Positions 7,482 to 16,217 are shown, numbered from the stretch's first letter. The stretch: DNA of 64,000 nt from VXRJ01 sp964636705 (GCA_964636705.1 CAZWUJ010000022.1:1-64000); one strand, 5' to 3'. Numbers and translations are program-made. Notes: generated by a model from the letters alone, not told the origin.

Positions 7482-8531
7482 ATGAGTCTGCTCGGACACC
7501 TCATTCCCCGAATCGCCTCGATTGGCGAAGAGCCGGTTGCGACAAGAGCGCTCGCATACGTCCTTAACGAATCGGCGGATATCGCTCAGGCGTTCGTTGA
7601 AGTCGTGGGACGCACCGGCATCGCCGCGTTCACGCCAGGACGAATCGCTGCCGAAGAACAGCACGGTGATCATTCCCCGGATCTCACGATCCGTGACGGC
7701 GGTGGCGTGGTGCGGATCCTCGTCGAGAACAAGTTCTGGGCCGGGCTGACTGATGCACAGCCGGTCGCCTACCTGGATGCGTTACCCGAAGACATGTCGT
7801 CCGCGCTCGTCTTCATCGTGCCGCATCAGCGAGTCCACAGTCTCTGGGGCGAGCTGAGAGACAGGTGCAGGCGCAGCGCGGTCGAGCTCGGAAGTGAATC
7901 CTCGACGGCTTCGATCACTTGGGCGTCGGCCGGTAATCGTGCCTTGGTGATAACGAGCTGGAAGCACGTTCTGGGAACCCTGGAGCAAGCCGCCGTGGAC
8001 GGAGGGCACTCGGTGCTTCGACAGGACATCGTCCAGCTTCGCGGGTTGACCGATCAGATGAACGTCGGTGAGTTCCTACCGTTGCGTCAGGACGAGGTCA
8101 CTGACGTAAACGTGGCGCGCCGCCTGATCAACTACATCGAGTTGATCGAAGAGATCGTTGGTCGTCTTGTAGCGGACGGTATTGCCACAACGACGGGTCT
8201 GCGACAGGGGAATACGTACTGGGCTACGGGGCGCTACCTGCGCCTGCATTCGGTGTTCGACGCGTGGTTGGGCGTCGATCTGACGGCATGGCGCGACTGG
8301 GGTATCACGCCGATTTGGTCGGAACACAACACCAGTTCCTCCAATTCTGGTATAGGGGCGACGAGCCAGGAGGCCGCGAGACTGTTCGACAGTGCGCAGG
8401 AACACGACGACTGGCTCTACGTTCCGATTCGCCTCATGACCGGAGCCGAACGGGACGGGGTGGTCGACGACGCGGTTCGTCAGATGCGCCGCATAGCCGA
8501 AACGCTACGGGAAGAGTTTCCGGATGGATAG
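7482..8531 (+). CDS. PD-(D/E)XK nuclease superfamily protein
   Basis: This 349-residue cytoplasmic protein has a restriction-like nuclease core: HSPDLTIRDG (Asp67), then ILVENKFWAGLTDAQPVAYL (Glu82, Lys84, Gln93). That is the D...ExK...Q arrangement of a PD-(D/E)XK fold. The N-terminal EEPVATRALAYVL resembles the first helix of the same family, which often occurs in phage-defence islands. The C-terminal half (IELIEEIVGRLVADG..., RYLRLHSVFDAWLGVDL) is a separate module, possibly a target-recognition domain. AGGAG lies 8 bases before the ATG. Partner: the small gene ending 12 bp upstream. Biological target unknown. Confidence 0.75.
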   Translation: MSLLGHLIPRIASIGEEPVATRALAYVLNESADIAQAFVEVVGRTGIAAFTPGRIAAEEQHGDHSPDLTIRDGGGVVRILVENKFWAGLTDAQPVAYLDALPEDMSSALVFIVPHQRVHSLWGELRDRCRRSAVELGSESSTASITWASAGNRALVITSWKHVLGTLEQAAVDGGHSVLRQDIVQLRGLTDQMNVGEFLPLRQDEVTDVNVARRLINYIELIEEIVGRLVADGIATTTGLRQGNTYWATGRYLRLHSVFDAWLGVDLTAWRDWGITPIWSEHNTSSSNSGIGATSQEAARLFDSAQEHDDWLYVPIRLMTGAERDGVVDDAVRQMRRIAETLREEFPDG

Positions 8532-8698
8532 GAGATTGGTCCAGGGACGGTAGCGCGGGCCAACGTCGACGTCTCGAATCGCTCGGATCTGGGAAGATGC
8601 CGTCCGCTGGCGGCTTGGCCGCCCCCGACCTGCAGCGCGCCGTAGGCGCTAGCCTCACCGGCCGCGGCGTCGACCGGCTCCGCACTGACGCGGGCCGC

Positions 8699-8825
8699 GT
8701 GGCGATGCTGCGGGCGTACGACAAGGCGAGCGGCCAGGATGTCGGGCGCGGCCCCCATGCCGGCACCGCAGTCGGGCTCACCGCTGACCTACCAGGTGGA
8801 CGGCCGAGAGTACATCGCCCTTGAT
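8699..8825 (+). pseudogene. C-terminal scrap of a PQQ-dependent dehydrogenase
   Basis: Frame one encodes MLRAYDKASGQDVG. Frame two, starting a few bases later, encodes SGSPLTYQVDGREYIAL. Together they match the end of PQQ dehydrogenases; the intact paralogue at 47815-49803 ends with RAYDKQTGDVVWE...GVPMTYLYEGKQYLVV. The match is split by a frameshift near 8742 and has no recognisable body upstream. It is a remnant at the edge of the accessory region. Nothing coding is supported in 8532-8698. Confidence 0.6.
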
Positions 8826-8921
8826 AATCCAGCACCCCGACCCACGCGACAACTCCGCCGTCGTGGTCCTCGGCGAGCTACCGGATCTGTGCCAGCCGGA
8901 CTGCCAGCCGTTTCTGATGCA

Positions 8922-8956
8922 CAGAGCCGTTTTCTGACGTTTTCTGACGGGCTCTG
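8922..8956. repeat. Short hairpin with a 10-bp tandem duplication
   Basis: Arms cagagcc (8922-8928) and ggctctg (8950-8956) flank a perfect tandem pair of gttttctgac (8929-8938, 8939-8948), with a degenerate third copy at 8910. No gene covers it. Function unknown. Confidence 0.45.
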
Positions 8957-9015
8957 CTCGCGATTCCCTCAACAAATGCGGGCTTCGTTGCACTTATCGC
9001 GCGGAAGTGTACCGA

Positions 9016-9054
9016 ATGTCAAGCAGGCGCTCTAACCAACTGAGCTACGCGCCT
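9016..9054 (-). pseudogene. 5' half of tRNA-Val(GAC)
   Basis: Reading the minus strand from 9054: acceptor 5' strand AGGCGCG, TA, D-stem GCTC, loop AGTTGGTTA, GAGC, G, anticodon 5' stem CCTGC and loop TTGACAT with anticodon GAC. The sequence then changes abruptly: the expected GCAGG anticodon stem, T-arm and acceptor 3' strand are absent, and I find none of them downstream on this strand. The break lies exactly after loop position 38. It marks the border between the accessory island (left) and core-like genes (right), and may be a recombination or integration scar. Confidence 0.7.
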
Positions 9055-9106
9055 AGAGTTCAGAAACGGCAACGAAGTTCATGATCGCGCATACCGGTCA
9101 CGGGCG

Positions 9107-10279
9107 TCAAACGGCGCCGGTGACCTCCGCGACCGCCCGGTCGAGAACCGCGTCCTCATCCGGCAGCGGCTCGCCCAGTTCCGGCAGGGTGAGCTCCACG
9201 GGTACGTCCGGCTGGAGGCCGAAGGGGTGGATGGCATCCCCGGACGGCCTCAGGTAGCGCGCCCAGGAGATCCAGAGGCCCGCGCCGTCGGGGAGCCGAA
9301 CGAGGCGTTGCAGGCTGGTCCGCCCGGACGTCTGCTGGCCGACGGATGTGGCCCGATCACGATCGAGCAGCGCAGCAGCGAACAGTTCCGCCGGACCCGA
9401 GGTGCCGTAGTTGGTCAGCAGGGTGACGGGGAGAGTAACGGTTGCCGCGCCGTCACCGTCCGCTTCGATCGTCTGCTGCGCGTCGCCCGGCTCCTCGCGC
9501 ACCGCGATGGCTCCGTCCGCAAGGAACAGTTCGGCGGCGTCGATCGCTCCGTCGAAGGTTCCCTCCGCGGCGCCGCGGAGGTCCACGATCAGGTGCGTCG
9601 CGCCGCTGTCCTCCAACTGCGCGGCGGCGTCGGCGATCTGTTCCGAGGCGTCGTCGTCGAACGCCGGAATGCGCAGATAGCCGATGCCCGCGCCGGCCTC
9701 GGCCAGCATCCGTCCCGCGGCGGGCGGGGAGGTCAGGGCCTCGCGGGTCAGCGTGATGTCGTACGGTTCCTGGGTGCTGCCGCGGATCAGGGACAGCGTC
9801 ACCTCCGTCCCCGGCTCGCCGCGGAGCAGCCGCTGCCCTTCGATCGCCGAGAGAAGCCGCGTCGGCTCGCCGTCGATGGCGCGGACGAAGTCGCCCGGCA
9901 GAATGCTCGCGTCGGCTGCCGGCGAGCCTTCCTGGGAGGCTACTACCTGGAGGTAGTAGCGGCGGGTAACCTCCAGGCCGATCCGGCCGGCTGGCAGCGG
10001 CTCGCCCCGCTCGATCCGATCCGCCTCCGCGGGCGCCAGGTAGGCGCTGTCGGAATCGAGTCCCTCCGCCATGCCGCGCAGCGCTCCGTCCATCACCTCG
10101 TCGAGGTTCACCTCCTCAACGTAGTTGTTGGAGATGAGCGATACGACATCTTCGAAGACGCGCAGGTGCCGGTACGTGTCCTCACCGGCGGAGACACGTG
10201 CCAGGTAGCCGCCAATCAGCGTGAAGGCGGCTACGGAAACGGCGGCGAGGAGGACGGTGACGCGGGTCTTGCTCGACAT
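9107..10279 (-). CDS. S41 (CtpA-like) periplasmic protease homologue lacking the Ser/Lys dyad
   Basis: This 390-residue protein has an N-terminal membrane anchor or signal (residues 6-27), a helical region, a PDZ domain (about 95-180) and an S41 fold (about 190-350). In active S41 proteases the catalytic serine lies in the SASE segment and the lysine 25 residues later in FGKG. Here the equivalent segment reads NYGTSGPAELFAAAL, placing Gly295 at the serine position, and SGRTSLQ, placing Arg320 at the lysine position. A neighbouring Ser294 exists but is out of register. I therefore predict a non-proteolytic PDZ/substrate-binding protein, unless an unusual dyad is used. It is divergent from ruvX. 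Confidence 0.8.
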   Translation of the reverse strand: MSSKTRVTVLLAAVSVAAFTLIGGYLARVSAGEDTYRHLRVFEDVVSLISNNYVEEVNLDEVMDGALRGMAEGLDSDSAYLAPAEADRIERGEPLPAGRIGLEVTRRYYLQVVASQEGSPAADASILPGDFVRAIDGEPTRLLSAIEGQRLLRGEPGTEVTLSLIRGSTQEPYDITLTREALTSPPAAGRMLAEAGAGIGYLRIPAFDDDASEQIADAAAQLEDSGATHLIVDLRGAAEGTFDGAIDAAELFLADGAIAVREEPGDAQQTIEADGDGAATVTLPVTLLTNYGTSGPAELFAAALLDRDRATSVGQQTSGRTSLQRLVRLPDGAGLWISWARYLRPSGDAIHPFGLQPDVPVELTLPELGEPLPDEDAVLDRAVAEVTGAV

Positions 10280-10415
10280 ATCAGGCTTTTTCCCCGTTAC
10301 GTGAGTGCAACGCCATATTAACGGATCGGCGTTTGGGTGGACACCTCCGGCGGTCGGGACGTAGGCTGAGTGATCGGAGCAGGGCGATCACGGCCGCCAC
10401 CTCGGGTGATTGCGC

Positions 10416-10850
10416 ATGCGCATTCTGGGAATCGACTACGGCGAACGGCGCATCGGTCTTGCCGTGAGCGACCCGACCGGCACCCTGGCCCGTCCGTTAC
10501 GGACTATTGCGCCGACCGGCTCAACTGGCGTTCGTGCGGGGGCGGTGGCCGGAGAGGTGGCTGCGCTCGCGGCCGAGTCGGATGGGCTGCAGAGCGTCGT
10601 GGTCGGGTTGCCGCGCCGGCTCGATGGCGGCGTCCACGCGCAGACCGCCCGCGTCCTCACGTTCGTCGAGGCGCTTCGACAGTCGGTCGCCCTGCCGGTG
10701 GCGCTGCAGGACGAACGCCTCAGCAGCGTCGAAGCGGATCAGCGCCTCGCCGCGCGCGAGCCCGACTGGCGCCGCCGCAAGCGTCGCCTCGACGCCGCCG
10801 CCGCCGCCGTCATCCTGCAGGACTATCTCGACGCGGGGGGTGGTAGCTGA
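10416..10850 (+). CDS. ruvX: RuvX/YqgF family RNase H-fold protein
   Basis: This 144-residue protein begins RILGIDYGERRIGLAVSD, the first strand pair and acidic residue of the YqgF RNase H-like fold. VVVGLPRRLDG and LQDERLSSVEAD follow, with conserved acidic residues at the expected places. Bacterial YqgF is implicated in 16S pre-rRNA 5'-end processing. The ATG at 10416 fits family length; an in-frame TTG lies two codons earlier. The stop TGA overlaps the mltG ATG by one base, the common ruvX-mltG pairing. Confidence 0.93.
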   Translation: MRILGIDYGERRIGLAVSDPTGTLARPLRTIAPTGSTGVRAGAVAGEVAALAAESDGLQSVVVGLPRRLDGGVHAQTARVLTFVEALRQSVALPVALQDERLSSVEADQRLAAREPDWRRRKRRLDAAAAAVILQDYLDAGGGS

Positions 10851-11897
10851 TGTGGCGGCTTCTACGGCGGCTGCTGCTCGCCTTGCTCGTGCTGGCGCTG
10901 CTCGCCGGCGCGGCCGGATTCTACGCCTGGCAGGAACTGGAAAGGCGTCTTGCCACAGCCCATGCGGGCGTTCCGGCCGGCGGCGTGTTCGTCGACGTGG
11001 CGCCCGGCCAGGGGGCACAGGAGATCGCGGCGGGGCTCGTGGAGGCCGGGGTCGTGGCGGACGAGTTGACTTTCCGCCTCGCGCTTTGGCGGAGCGGCCG
11101 CGATCGTGAGTTGCAGGCGGGAGAGTACTTCTTCGAGGCGCCGGTCGCACCCCTCGATGTCGTTGCCACGATCGCGGACGGCCGCGTCTTCCTTCGGCCG
11201 ATCACCTTTCCCGAGGGGTTGACGCTGCCGGAGATGGCGGCGGTCTTCGAGGCGTCCGGTCTCGGCGAGGCGGCCCCCTTCCTGGAGGCGGCCTCGGACC
11301 CGTCGCTGGTCGCCGATCTCGATCCGGACGCCACCGACCTCGAGGGCTACCTGTTCCCGGAGACCTACTCACTGCCGCGTGACGCAACCGCCCGCGACCT
11401 CGTGGAGGCGATGGTGGCACAGTTCCGCGAGGCATTCGACTCCGGGTTGCGCGCGCGTGCCGCAGAACGCGGCCTGACGGTGCGGGATGCAGTGACGCTT
11501 GCCTCGGTCATACAGAAGGAAACCGGACAGGCGGCCGAACATGAGCTGGTTTCGGCCGTCTTCAACAACCGCCTCCGCATCGGCATGCCGCTTCAGAGCG
11601 ATCCGACCGTCATCTACGCGCTGACGCTGGCCGGCGTCTACGACGGGAACCTGACCCGCGACAGCCTTCAGTTCGATTCCCCCTACAACACCTATCGCTA
11701 CGGGGGGCTGCCGCCCGGCCCGATCGCGGCGCCGGGGCTCGCCGTGCTGCGCGCCACCCTCGCTCCGGCCGACGTCGACTACCTTTACTTCGTCAGCCGC
11801 AACGACGGCACGCACGCCTTTGCGCGCACGCTGCGCGAGCACAACCGGAACGTGCGCGAGTTTCAGGTGGAGTACTTCCGCCGCCTCCGCGCCGGCG
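10850..11897 (+). CDS. mltG: Endolytic transglycosylase MltG (3' end hidden by assembly gap)
   Basis: This inner-membrane lytic transglycosylase cleaves nascent peptidoglycan glycan strands. Features are an N-terminal transmembrane segment (residues 7-26), a LysM-like region, then the YceG catalytic domain: FPEGLTLPEMAAVF, DLEGYLFPETYSLP, ASVIQKETGQAAEHELVSAV (catalytic Glu region) and LQSDPTVIYAL, ending with YLYFVSRNDGTHAF and HNRNVREFQVEYF. About 349 residues are visible, close to full length, so the stop codon is probably just inside the N run. It is translationally coupled to ruvX. Confidence 0.93.
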
Positions 11898-11997
11898 NNN
11901 NNNNNNNNNNNNNNNNNNNNNNNNNNNNNNNNNNNNNNNNNNNNNNNNNNNNNNNNNNNNNNNNNNNNNNNNNNNNNNNNNNNNNNNNNNNNNNNNN
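11898..11997. other. Assembly gap (100 N)
   Basis: Exactly 100 undetermined bases, a conventional scaffold gap. It lies directly before a 79-bp tandem repeat, so the assembler probably failed on a longer array. True gap length and number of repeat units are unknown. Confidence 0.99.
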
Positions 11998-12155
11998 CCT
12001 GAGGGTGCGCCGGTTGGTTATGGTAATGCCGGCCTGGAGGCCGGCGCACCAGGCTGGCAGTCCCACGCCGCCGGCGCCTGAGGGTGCGCCGGTTGGTTAT
12101 GGTAATGCCGGCCTGGAGGCCGGCGCACCAGACTGGCAGTCCCACGCCGCCGGCG
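11998..12155. repeat. 79-bp tandem repeat containing a palindrome, two near-identical copies
   Basis: Two copies (11998-12076 and 12077-12155) begin cctgagggtgcgcc and differ at one visible base (caggctgg versus cagactgg). Each carries the palindrome gccggcctggaggccggc (12028-12045, 12107-12124) followed by gcacc. The array continues into the assembly gap. The same palindrome occurs singly elsewhere in the window. The array separates mltG from the convergent exporter gene. Confidence 0.9.
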
Positions 12156-12161
12156 GGCCCG

Positions 12162-13595
12162 CTACTTCTCCGCCTTGGCCACCAGCCCCTGCCACCCGTC
12201 CACTTCCGTGTAGAAGAGTCCCGTCGCGTCGCGCCCGGCGTCGACGTTCGCTTCGATTACGGTGGCCGCCCCGTCCGCCCCGCCGGCAGCGTCCGCCACC
12301 ACGGGCCGATCGAACAGGATCCCGCCGAACGCAAGGTATGCGGCGAGCAACGTCAACACGAGATTGAACGCCTGGCCGGTGACGTAGAGCTGGAGGGGAC
12401 GGCTGCCCCCGGCGCGGCGGGCCAGCTCGCGGAAGCTGGATTCCAGGCCGATGCTGACGAAGGCCAGACAGAAGAGCCAGCCGCGCAGGTCGGACGTCAG
12501 ATCAAGCACGCCGGCGACGCGCGTCTCCCCGAGCGACGGTGTGAGGACGAACGAGAAGACCAGCGACGCCGCCACAAAGCCGATGATGAACTTCGGCAGG
12601 CGGTACCAGATCTCCATGGCGTCGGGCTTGCGCGCGCCGGTCGCCTCGATCCGGGTCACCCAGAACACCGCAACCAGGAACGCCACGACGCCGATGAGCG
12701 TGTTCTGGATCATCTTGACGACGGCCGCGATCTGTTCCGCCTGCTCGCCGAGCAGCGCGCCCGCGGCGACGACGGCGCCGGTCGCGTCGACCGTGCCGCC
12801 GATCCACGCGGCGCCAACCACCAGATCGATGCCGGCGGCGCGGACGCCAAGCGGCATCAGCACCATCATCGCTACCGTGAAGATGAGCGACATGGCTACC
12901 GCCAAGGTCAGTTCCTGCTTGTGGGCGCGGACGGCGGCGGCTACTGCTATGGCCGCCGACACGCCGCAGACCGACGTCGCCGCAGCGATGATGATGACGA
13001 GGGAGCGGCTTGCCATGCCGAGGAAACGCGTCCCGAACTGGTACATGAAGATGATGACGACCGGCGTGACGAACCACGCGACGAACAGTCCCGGCAACCC
13101 CAGATTGAGGATGTTGCCGAACAGCACTTCGGCGCCGAGCAGCACCAGACCGGTCTTGATGTAGAGCTCGCCGCGGATCGCCGGCCGCAGCCACGCCGGC
13201 GGGCCGACCGTATTGGCGATCACGAGGCCGATCAGCAGCGCCCAGAAGGCATAGCCGAAGCCGGCCGCCCGGATGCCCGCCTGATTGGCCAGGGTGTAGG
13301 CAATCACGGCCAACACGAAGAGCGGCACGAACGCCGCCGCCTGGCGGGCGCCGTCGCCCGACATCACCTGCACCGCCGCCGCAGTGAGCGATGCGAGGCC
13401 CAGGCCGAGCGCGAGCAGACCCCATTCGCGACCGGCCAACGCCTCGAAGGGCAGTGTGTTCCAGCGGCCGACGCCGGGGACGAAGGCGACAAGGCCGGCG
13501 ACCGTGGCGGCCAGCAGCAGGCCCGCCATCCAGACCGCCCACCAGTCCTCCGAGGCCAGGAGCGGGTTCCGCGGCGGCAGTGACTCGTCAGCCAT
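12162..13595 (-). CDS. YeiH-family putative sulfate exporter
   Basis: This 477-residue polytopic membrane protein has about 11-12 hydrophobic segments. Diagnostic stretches are YIKTGLVLLGAEVLFGNIL, AAATSVCGVSAAIAVAAAV and AWIGGTVDATGAVVAAGAL, typical of the UPF0324/YeiH (PSE) family. The substrate is not established for most members; 'sulfate exporter' is a family label. It is longer than the usual 330-350 residues because of an extra N-terminal pair of helices and a C-terminal hydrophilic tail. It is divergent from the penicillin acylase gene with a 59-bp gap. Confidence 0.88.
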   Translation of the reverse strand: MADESLPPRNPLLASEDWWAVWMAGLLLAATVAGLVAFVPGVGRWNTLPFEALAGREWGLLALGLGLASLTAAAVQVMSGDGARQAAAFVPLFVLAVIAYTLANQAGIRAAGFGYAFWALLIGLVIANTVGPPAWLRPAIRGELYIKTGLVLLGAEVLFGNILNLGLPGLFVAWFVTPVVIIFMYQFGTRFLGMASRSLVIIIAAATSVCGVSAAIAVAAAVRAHKQELTLAVAMSLIFTVAMMVLMPLGVRAAGIDLVVGAAWIGGTVDATGAVVAAGALLGEQAEQIAAVVKMIQNTLIGVVAFLVAVFWVTRIEATGARKPDAMEIWYRLPKFIIGFVAASLVFSFVLTPSLGETRVAGVLDLTSDLRGWLFCLAFVSIGLESSFRELARRAGGSRPLQLYVTGQAFNLVLTLLAAYLAFGGILFDRPVVADAAGGADGAATVIEANVDAGRDATGLFYTEVDGWQGLVAKAEK

Positions 13596-13613
13596 GGCGT
13601 CTCTATGGGTCGC

Positions 13614-13619
13614 TATAAT
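13614..13619 (+). promoter_or_regulatory. -10 box for the penicillin acylase gene
   Basis: A consensus TATAAT lies 35 bases before the ATG at 13655, with GGGAGAG as ribosome site in between. No clear -35. It sits in the 59-bp divergent gap with the YeiH gene. Confidence 0.45.
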
Positions 13620-13654
13620 GCCGGAAAGCCCGCGCGAATTGGGAGAGTTGCATT

Positions 13655-16153
13655 ATGGCATGGCTCTTGAGAAGGCGGATCGCAGTCGGCGCCGCGGCGA
13701 TCTGCACGTTGTTGCTGACCGGCGGCGGGGGCGACTTCGGCACGCCGGCGGCGGCCCAGGATGGGGCGACCGAAACGCTGCGGACCCCCGGTCTGCAGGC
13801 CCCGGTCGAGATTGTGACCGACCGGTGGGGGATCTCGCACATCTACGCGGAGAACGAGCACGATCTCTTCTTCGCGCAGGGCTACGCGGCGGCGCGCGAC
13901 CGGCTGTTCCAGTTCGAGATGTGGCGTCGCCAGGCGACCGGCACGGTGGCCGAGATCCTCGGGCCGCGCGAGCTGGAGCGTGACATCGGCGCCCGGCTGT
14001 TCCGGTTCCGCGGCGACATGACGACCGAGATGCGCCACTACCACGACCGGGGCGACACCATCATTCCGGCGTTCGTCGACGGCATCAACGCCTATGTCGC
14101 CCGGACGGAGCAGGAGCCGGACCTGCTCCCCATCGAGTTCCAGCTCCTCGGCATCACGCCGGGGCGCTGGACGCCGGAAGTCGTCGTGTCGCGCCATCAG
14201 GGGCTGGTCGCCAACGTGACGTCGGAGATCGACCGTGCCCGGGCCGTCGCGGAACTCGGGCCCGACGCGGTGAAGGAACTGAACTACTTCATTGGGAATC
14301 CCGACCTGTCCCTCGATCCGGCGATCGACGCGTCGCTCCTGTCGGACGCGATCCTCGACCGCTACCGCGCCCATCGGAGGCCCGTCCGCTTCGAGCCGGA
14401 GGACATCACCGTCGCCTACCGGGGCGACCCCGAGACGTTCGAGCGGCTGGCGGCGGCGATGCCGTCCGAGATGGACCTCCAGGGGCAGGAGCGGGACGCC
14501 ATCGGCAGCAACAACTGGGTGGTGCACGGGACGCGGACCCTGAGCGGCTATCCCATCATGGCGAACGACCCGCACCGCGCACAGTCGGCGCCATCGCTCC
14601 GCTACTGGGTCCACCTGGTGGCGCCGGGATGGAACGTCATCGGCGGCGGAGAGCCGGTGTTGCCGGGTGTCTCGATCGGCCACAACGAGCATGGCGCCTG
14701 GGGGCTGACGGTCTTCGGCCAGGACAACGAGGACCTGTACGTCTACGAGACCAATCCGGCCGACCCGAACCAGTACCGCTACCTGGGCGACTGGGAGTCG
14801 ATGACGGTCAGGACCGAAACGATCGCCGTGCAGGGAGACGCGGACGCGGAAGTGGAACTGAAGTACACGCGCCACGGCCCGGTCGTCTACGAGGACACCG
14901 CGAACAACGTGGCCTACGCCGTCCGCGCGGCGTGGCTCGACTACGGCTCGGCGCCGTACCTGGCAAGCCTCCGGATGGACCAGGCAACCACCTGGGAGGA
15001 GTTCGTCGAGGCGTGCAACTACAGCCGGATCCCCTCGGAGAACATGGTCTGGGCGGATCGGGCCGGCAACATCGGCTACCAGGCGGTGGGAGTGTCGCCC
15101 ATCCGGCCGTACCACAGCGGACTGGTGCCGGTGCCGGGTGACGGACGCTACGAGTGGGATGGCTTCCTGCCGATCAAGGCGTTGCCGAGCGTCCATAACC
15201 CGGCGAAGGGGTACTTCGGGACCGCGAACAACTACGTGCTGCTGGACAACCCGGCGACGTATCCCCACTGGGAAGCGCTCCACTACACCTGGGGCGACCA
15301 GATGCGCGCCGCGCGCGTCGAGGAAGTGCTTGCGAACGCGCGGCATATGACCGTCATCGACAACATGCGCCTCCAGATGGACGAGGTCTCGGTCGCCGCG
15401 CGCAACCTGGTCCCGCTGTTGCGCGATGTCCCGGGGCTCGACGACCGTTCCGCCCGCGCCCGCGAGATGCTGCTCGACTGGGACGCCGTGCTCGACAAGG
15501 ACTCGGTCGAAGCCGCGATCTACGTGAGCTGGAACCGCGCGCTGCGCGCCGCCGTGCGCGACGTGGTGGTGCCGGAGTCCGTGCGTGACTACATCGGCGG
15601 CATCAACACGAAGCGGATGATCGATTGGCTGACGGCGCCCGACGGCCGCTTCGGCGACGATCCCATCGCCGGGCGCGACCGGGTGCTGCGCGACGCGCTG
15701 GCGGCGGCCCTCGACAGTCTCGAGGAGCGCTTCGGCACCGCCGAGACCACGACGTGGCGCTACGGCGGGGAGCGCTTCAAGCACGCCCTGATTCGCCACC
15801 CGATGAGCGCCGCGGTGAACGAGGACCTGCGCCGCCGTCTCGATGTCGGCCCGCTGCCGCGCGGCGGGTACGGCGGCACCGTCCACAACACCGGCAACGG
15901 CGACAACCAGACCTCCGGCGCGTCCTTCATGCTCATCACCGACACCGCCGACTGGGACAACTCGGTCGGTCTGAACACCCCCGGGCAGTCGGGGGACCCG
16001 GACAATCCCCACTACCGCGACCTGTTCGACGTGTGGGCTAGCGACCGCTACGTCCCCATCTTCTATTCCCGCGAGAAGATCGACAGCGTGACGGAGTCGA
16101 TCACCCACCTGCAGCCGGCCGGAGCGTCCACATCGGGCGGCGCCGGGCGGTAG
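13655..16153 (+). CDS. Penicillin acylase family N-terminal nucleophile amidohydrolase
   Basis: The 832-residue secreted precursor has a signal peptide (residues 1-34, AAAQ cleavage region), an alpha-chain region with QGYAAARDRLFQFEMWRR (75-92), a spacer, and the beta-chain beginning at Ser285 in AIGSNNWVV, the autocatalytic cleavage point and nucleophile. The beta-chain contains GHNEHGAWGLT and an NTGNGDNQTSGASFM stretch near the end. The family hydrolyses amide bonds such as acyl-homoserine lactones, cyclic lipopeptides or beta-lactams; the substrate here cannot be told. GGGAGAG precedes the ATG. Monocistronic as far as I can see. Confidence 0.92.
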   Translation: MAWLLRRRIAVGAAAICTLLLTGGGGDFGTPAAAQDGATETLRTPGLQAPVEIVTDRWGISHIYAENEHDLFFAQGYAAARDRLFQFEMWRRQATGTVAEILGPRELERDIGARLFRFRGDMTTEMRHYHDRGDTIIPAFVDGINAYVARTEQEPDLLPIEFQLLGITPGRWTPEVVVSRHQGLVANVTSEIDRARAVAELGPDAVKELNYFIGNPDLSLDPAIDASLLSDAILDRYRAHRRPVRFEPEDITVAYRGDPETFERLAAAMPSEMDLQGQERDAIGSNNWVVHGTRTLSGYPIMANDPHRAQSAPSLRYWVHLVAPGWNVIGGGEPVLPGVSIGHNEHGAWGLTVFGQDNEDLYVYETNPADPNQYRYLGDWESMTVRTETIAVQGDADAEVELKYTRHGPVVYEDTANNVAYAVRAAWLDYGSAPYLASLRMDQATTWEEFVEACNYSRIPSENMVWADRAGNIGYQAVGVSPIRPYHSGLVPVPGDGRYEWDGFLPIKALPSVHNPAKGYFGTANNYVLLDNPATYPHWEALHYTWGDQMRAARVEEVLANARHMTVIDNMRLQMDEVSVAARNLVPLLRDVPGLDDRSARAREMLLDWDAVLDKDSVEAAIYVSWNRALRAAVRDVVVPESVRDYIGGINTKRMIDWLTAPDGRFGDDPIAGRDRVLRDALAAALDSLEERFGTAETTTWRYGGERFKHALIRHPMSAAVNEDLRRRLDVGPLPRGGYGGTVHNTGNGDNQTSGASFMLITDTADWDNSVGLNTPGQSGDPDNPHYRDLFDVWASDRYVPIFYSREKIDSVTESITHLQPAGASTSGGAGR

Positions 16154-16217
16154 CGGCGGACCTCCGTCATTGCGCGGCGCATGGTGTTAGCATCAAACGG
16201 CAGGCAGAGCAGACGGC

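Noticed and set aside
9016..9054. Intact tRNA or tRNA with a group I intron
   Set aside because: No anticodon 3' stem, T-arm or acceptor 3' strand can be found downstream on that strand within several hundred bases.
1..9054. Prophage or IS element as the island carrier
   Set aside because: No integrase, transposase, phage structural gene or terminal inverted repeat was found inside the window.
11998..12155. Possible CRISPR array at the 79-bp repeats
   Set aside because: Units are directly adjacent with no variable spacers, and no cas gene is in the window.
12084..13583. Long open frame antisense to the YeiH-type exporter
   Set aside because: Composition is Arg/Asp/Gly-rich with no motifs, and it mirrors the codon bias of the real gene on the other strand.
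13613..16108. 831-codon open frame antisense to the penicillin acylase
   Set aside because: Typical high-GC shadow: no signal peptide, domain or hydrophobic pattern, while the forward frame has the full Ntn hydrolase signature.
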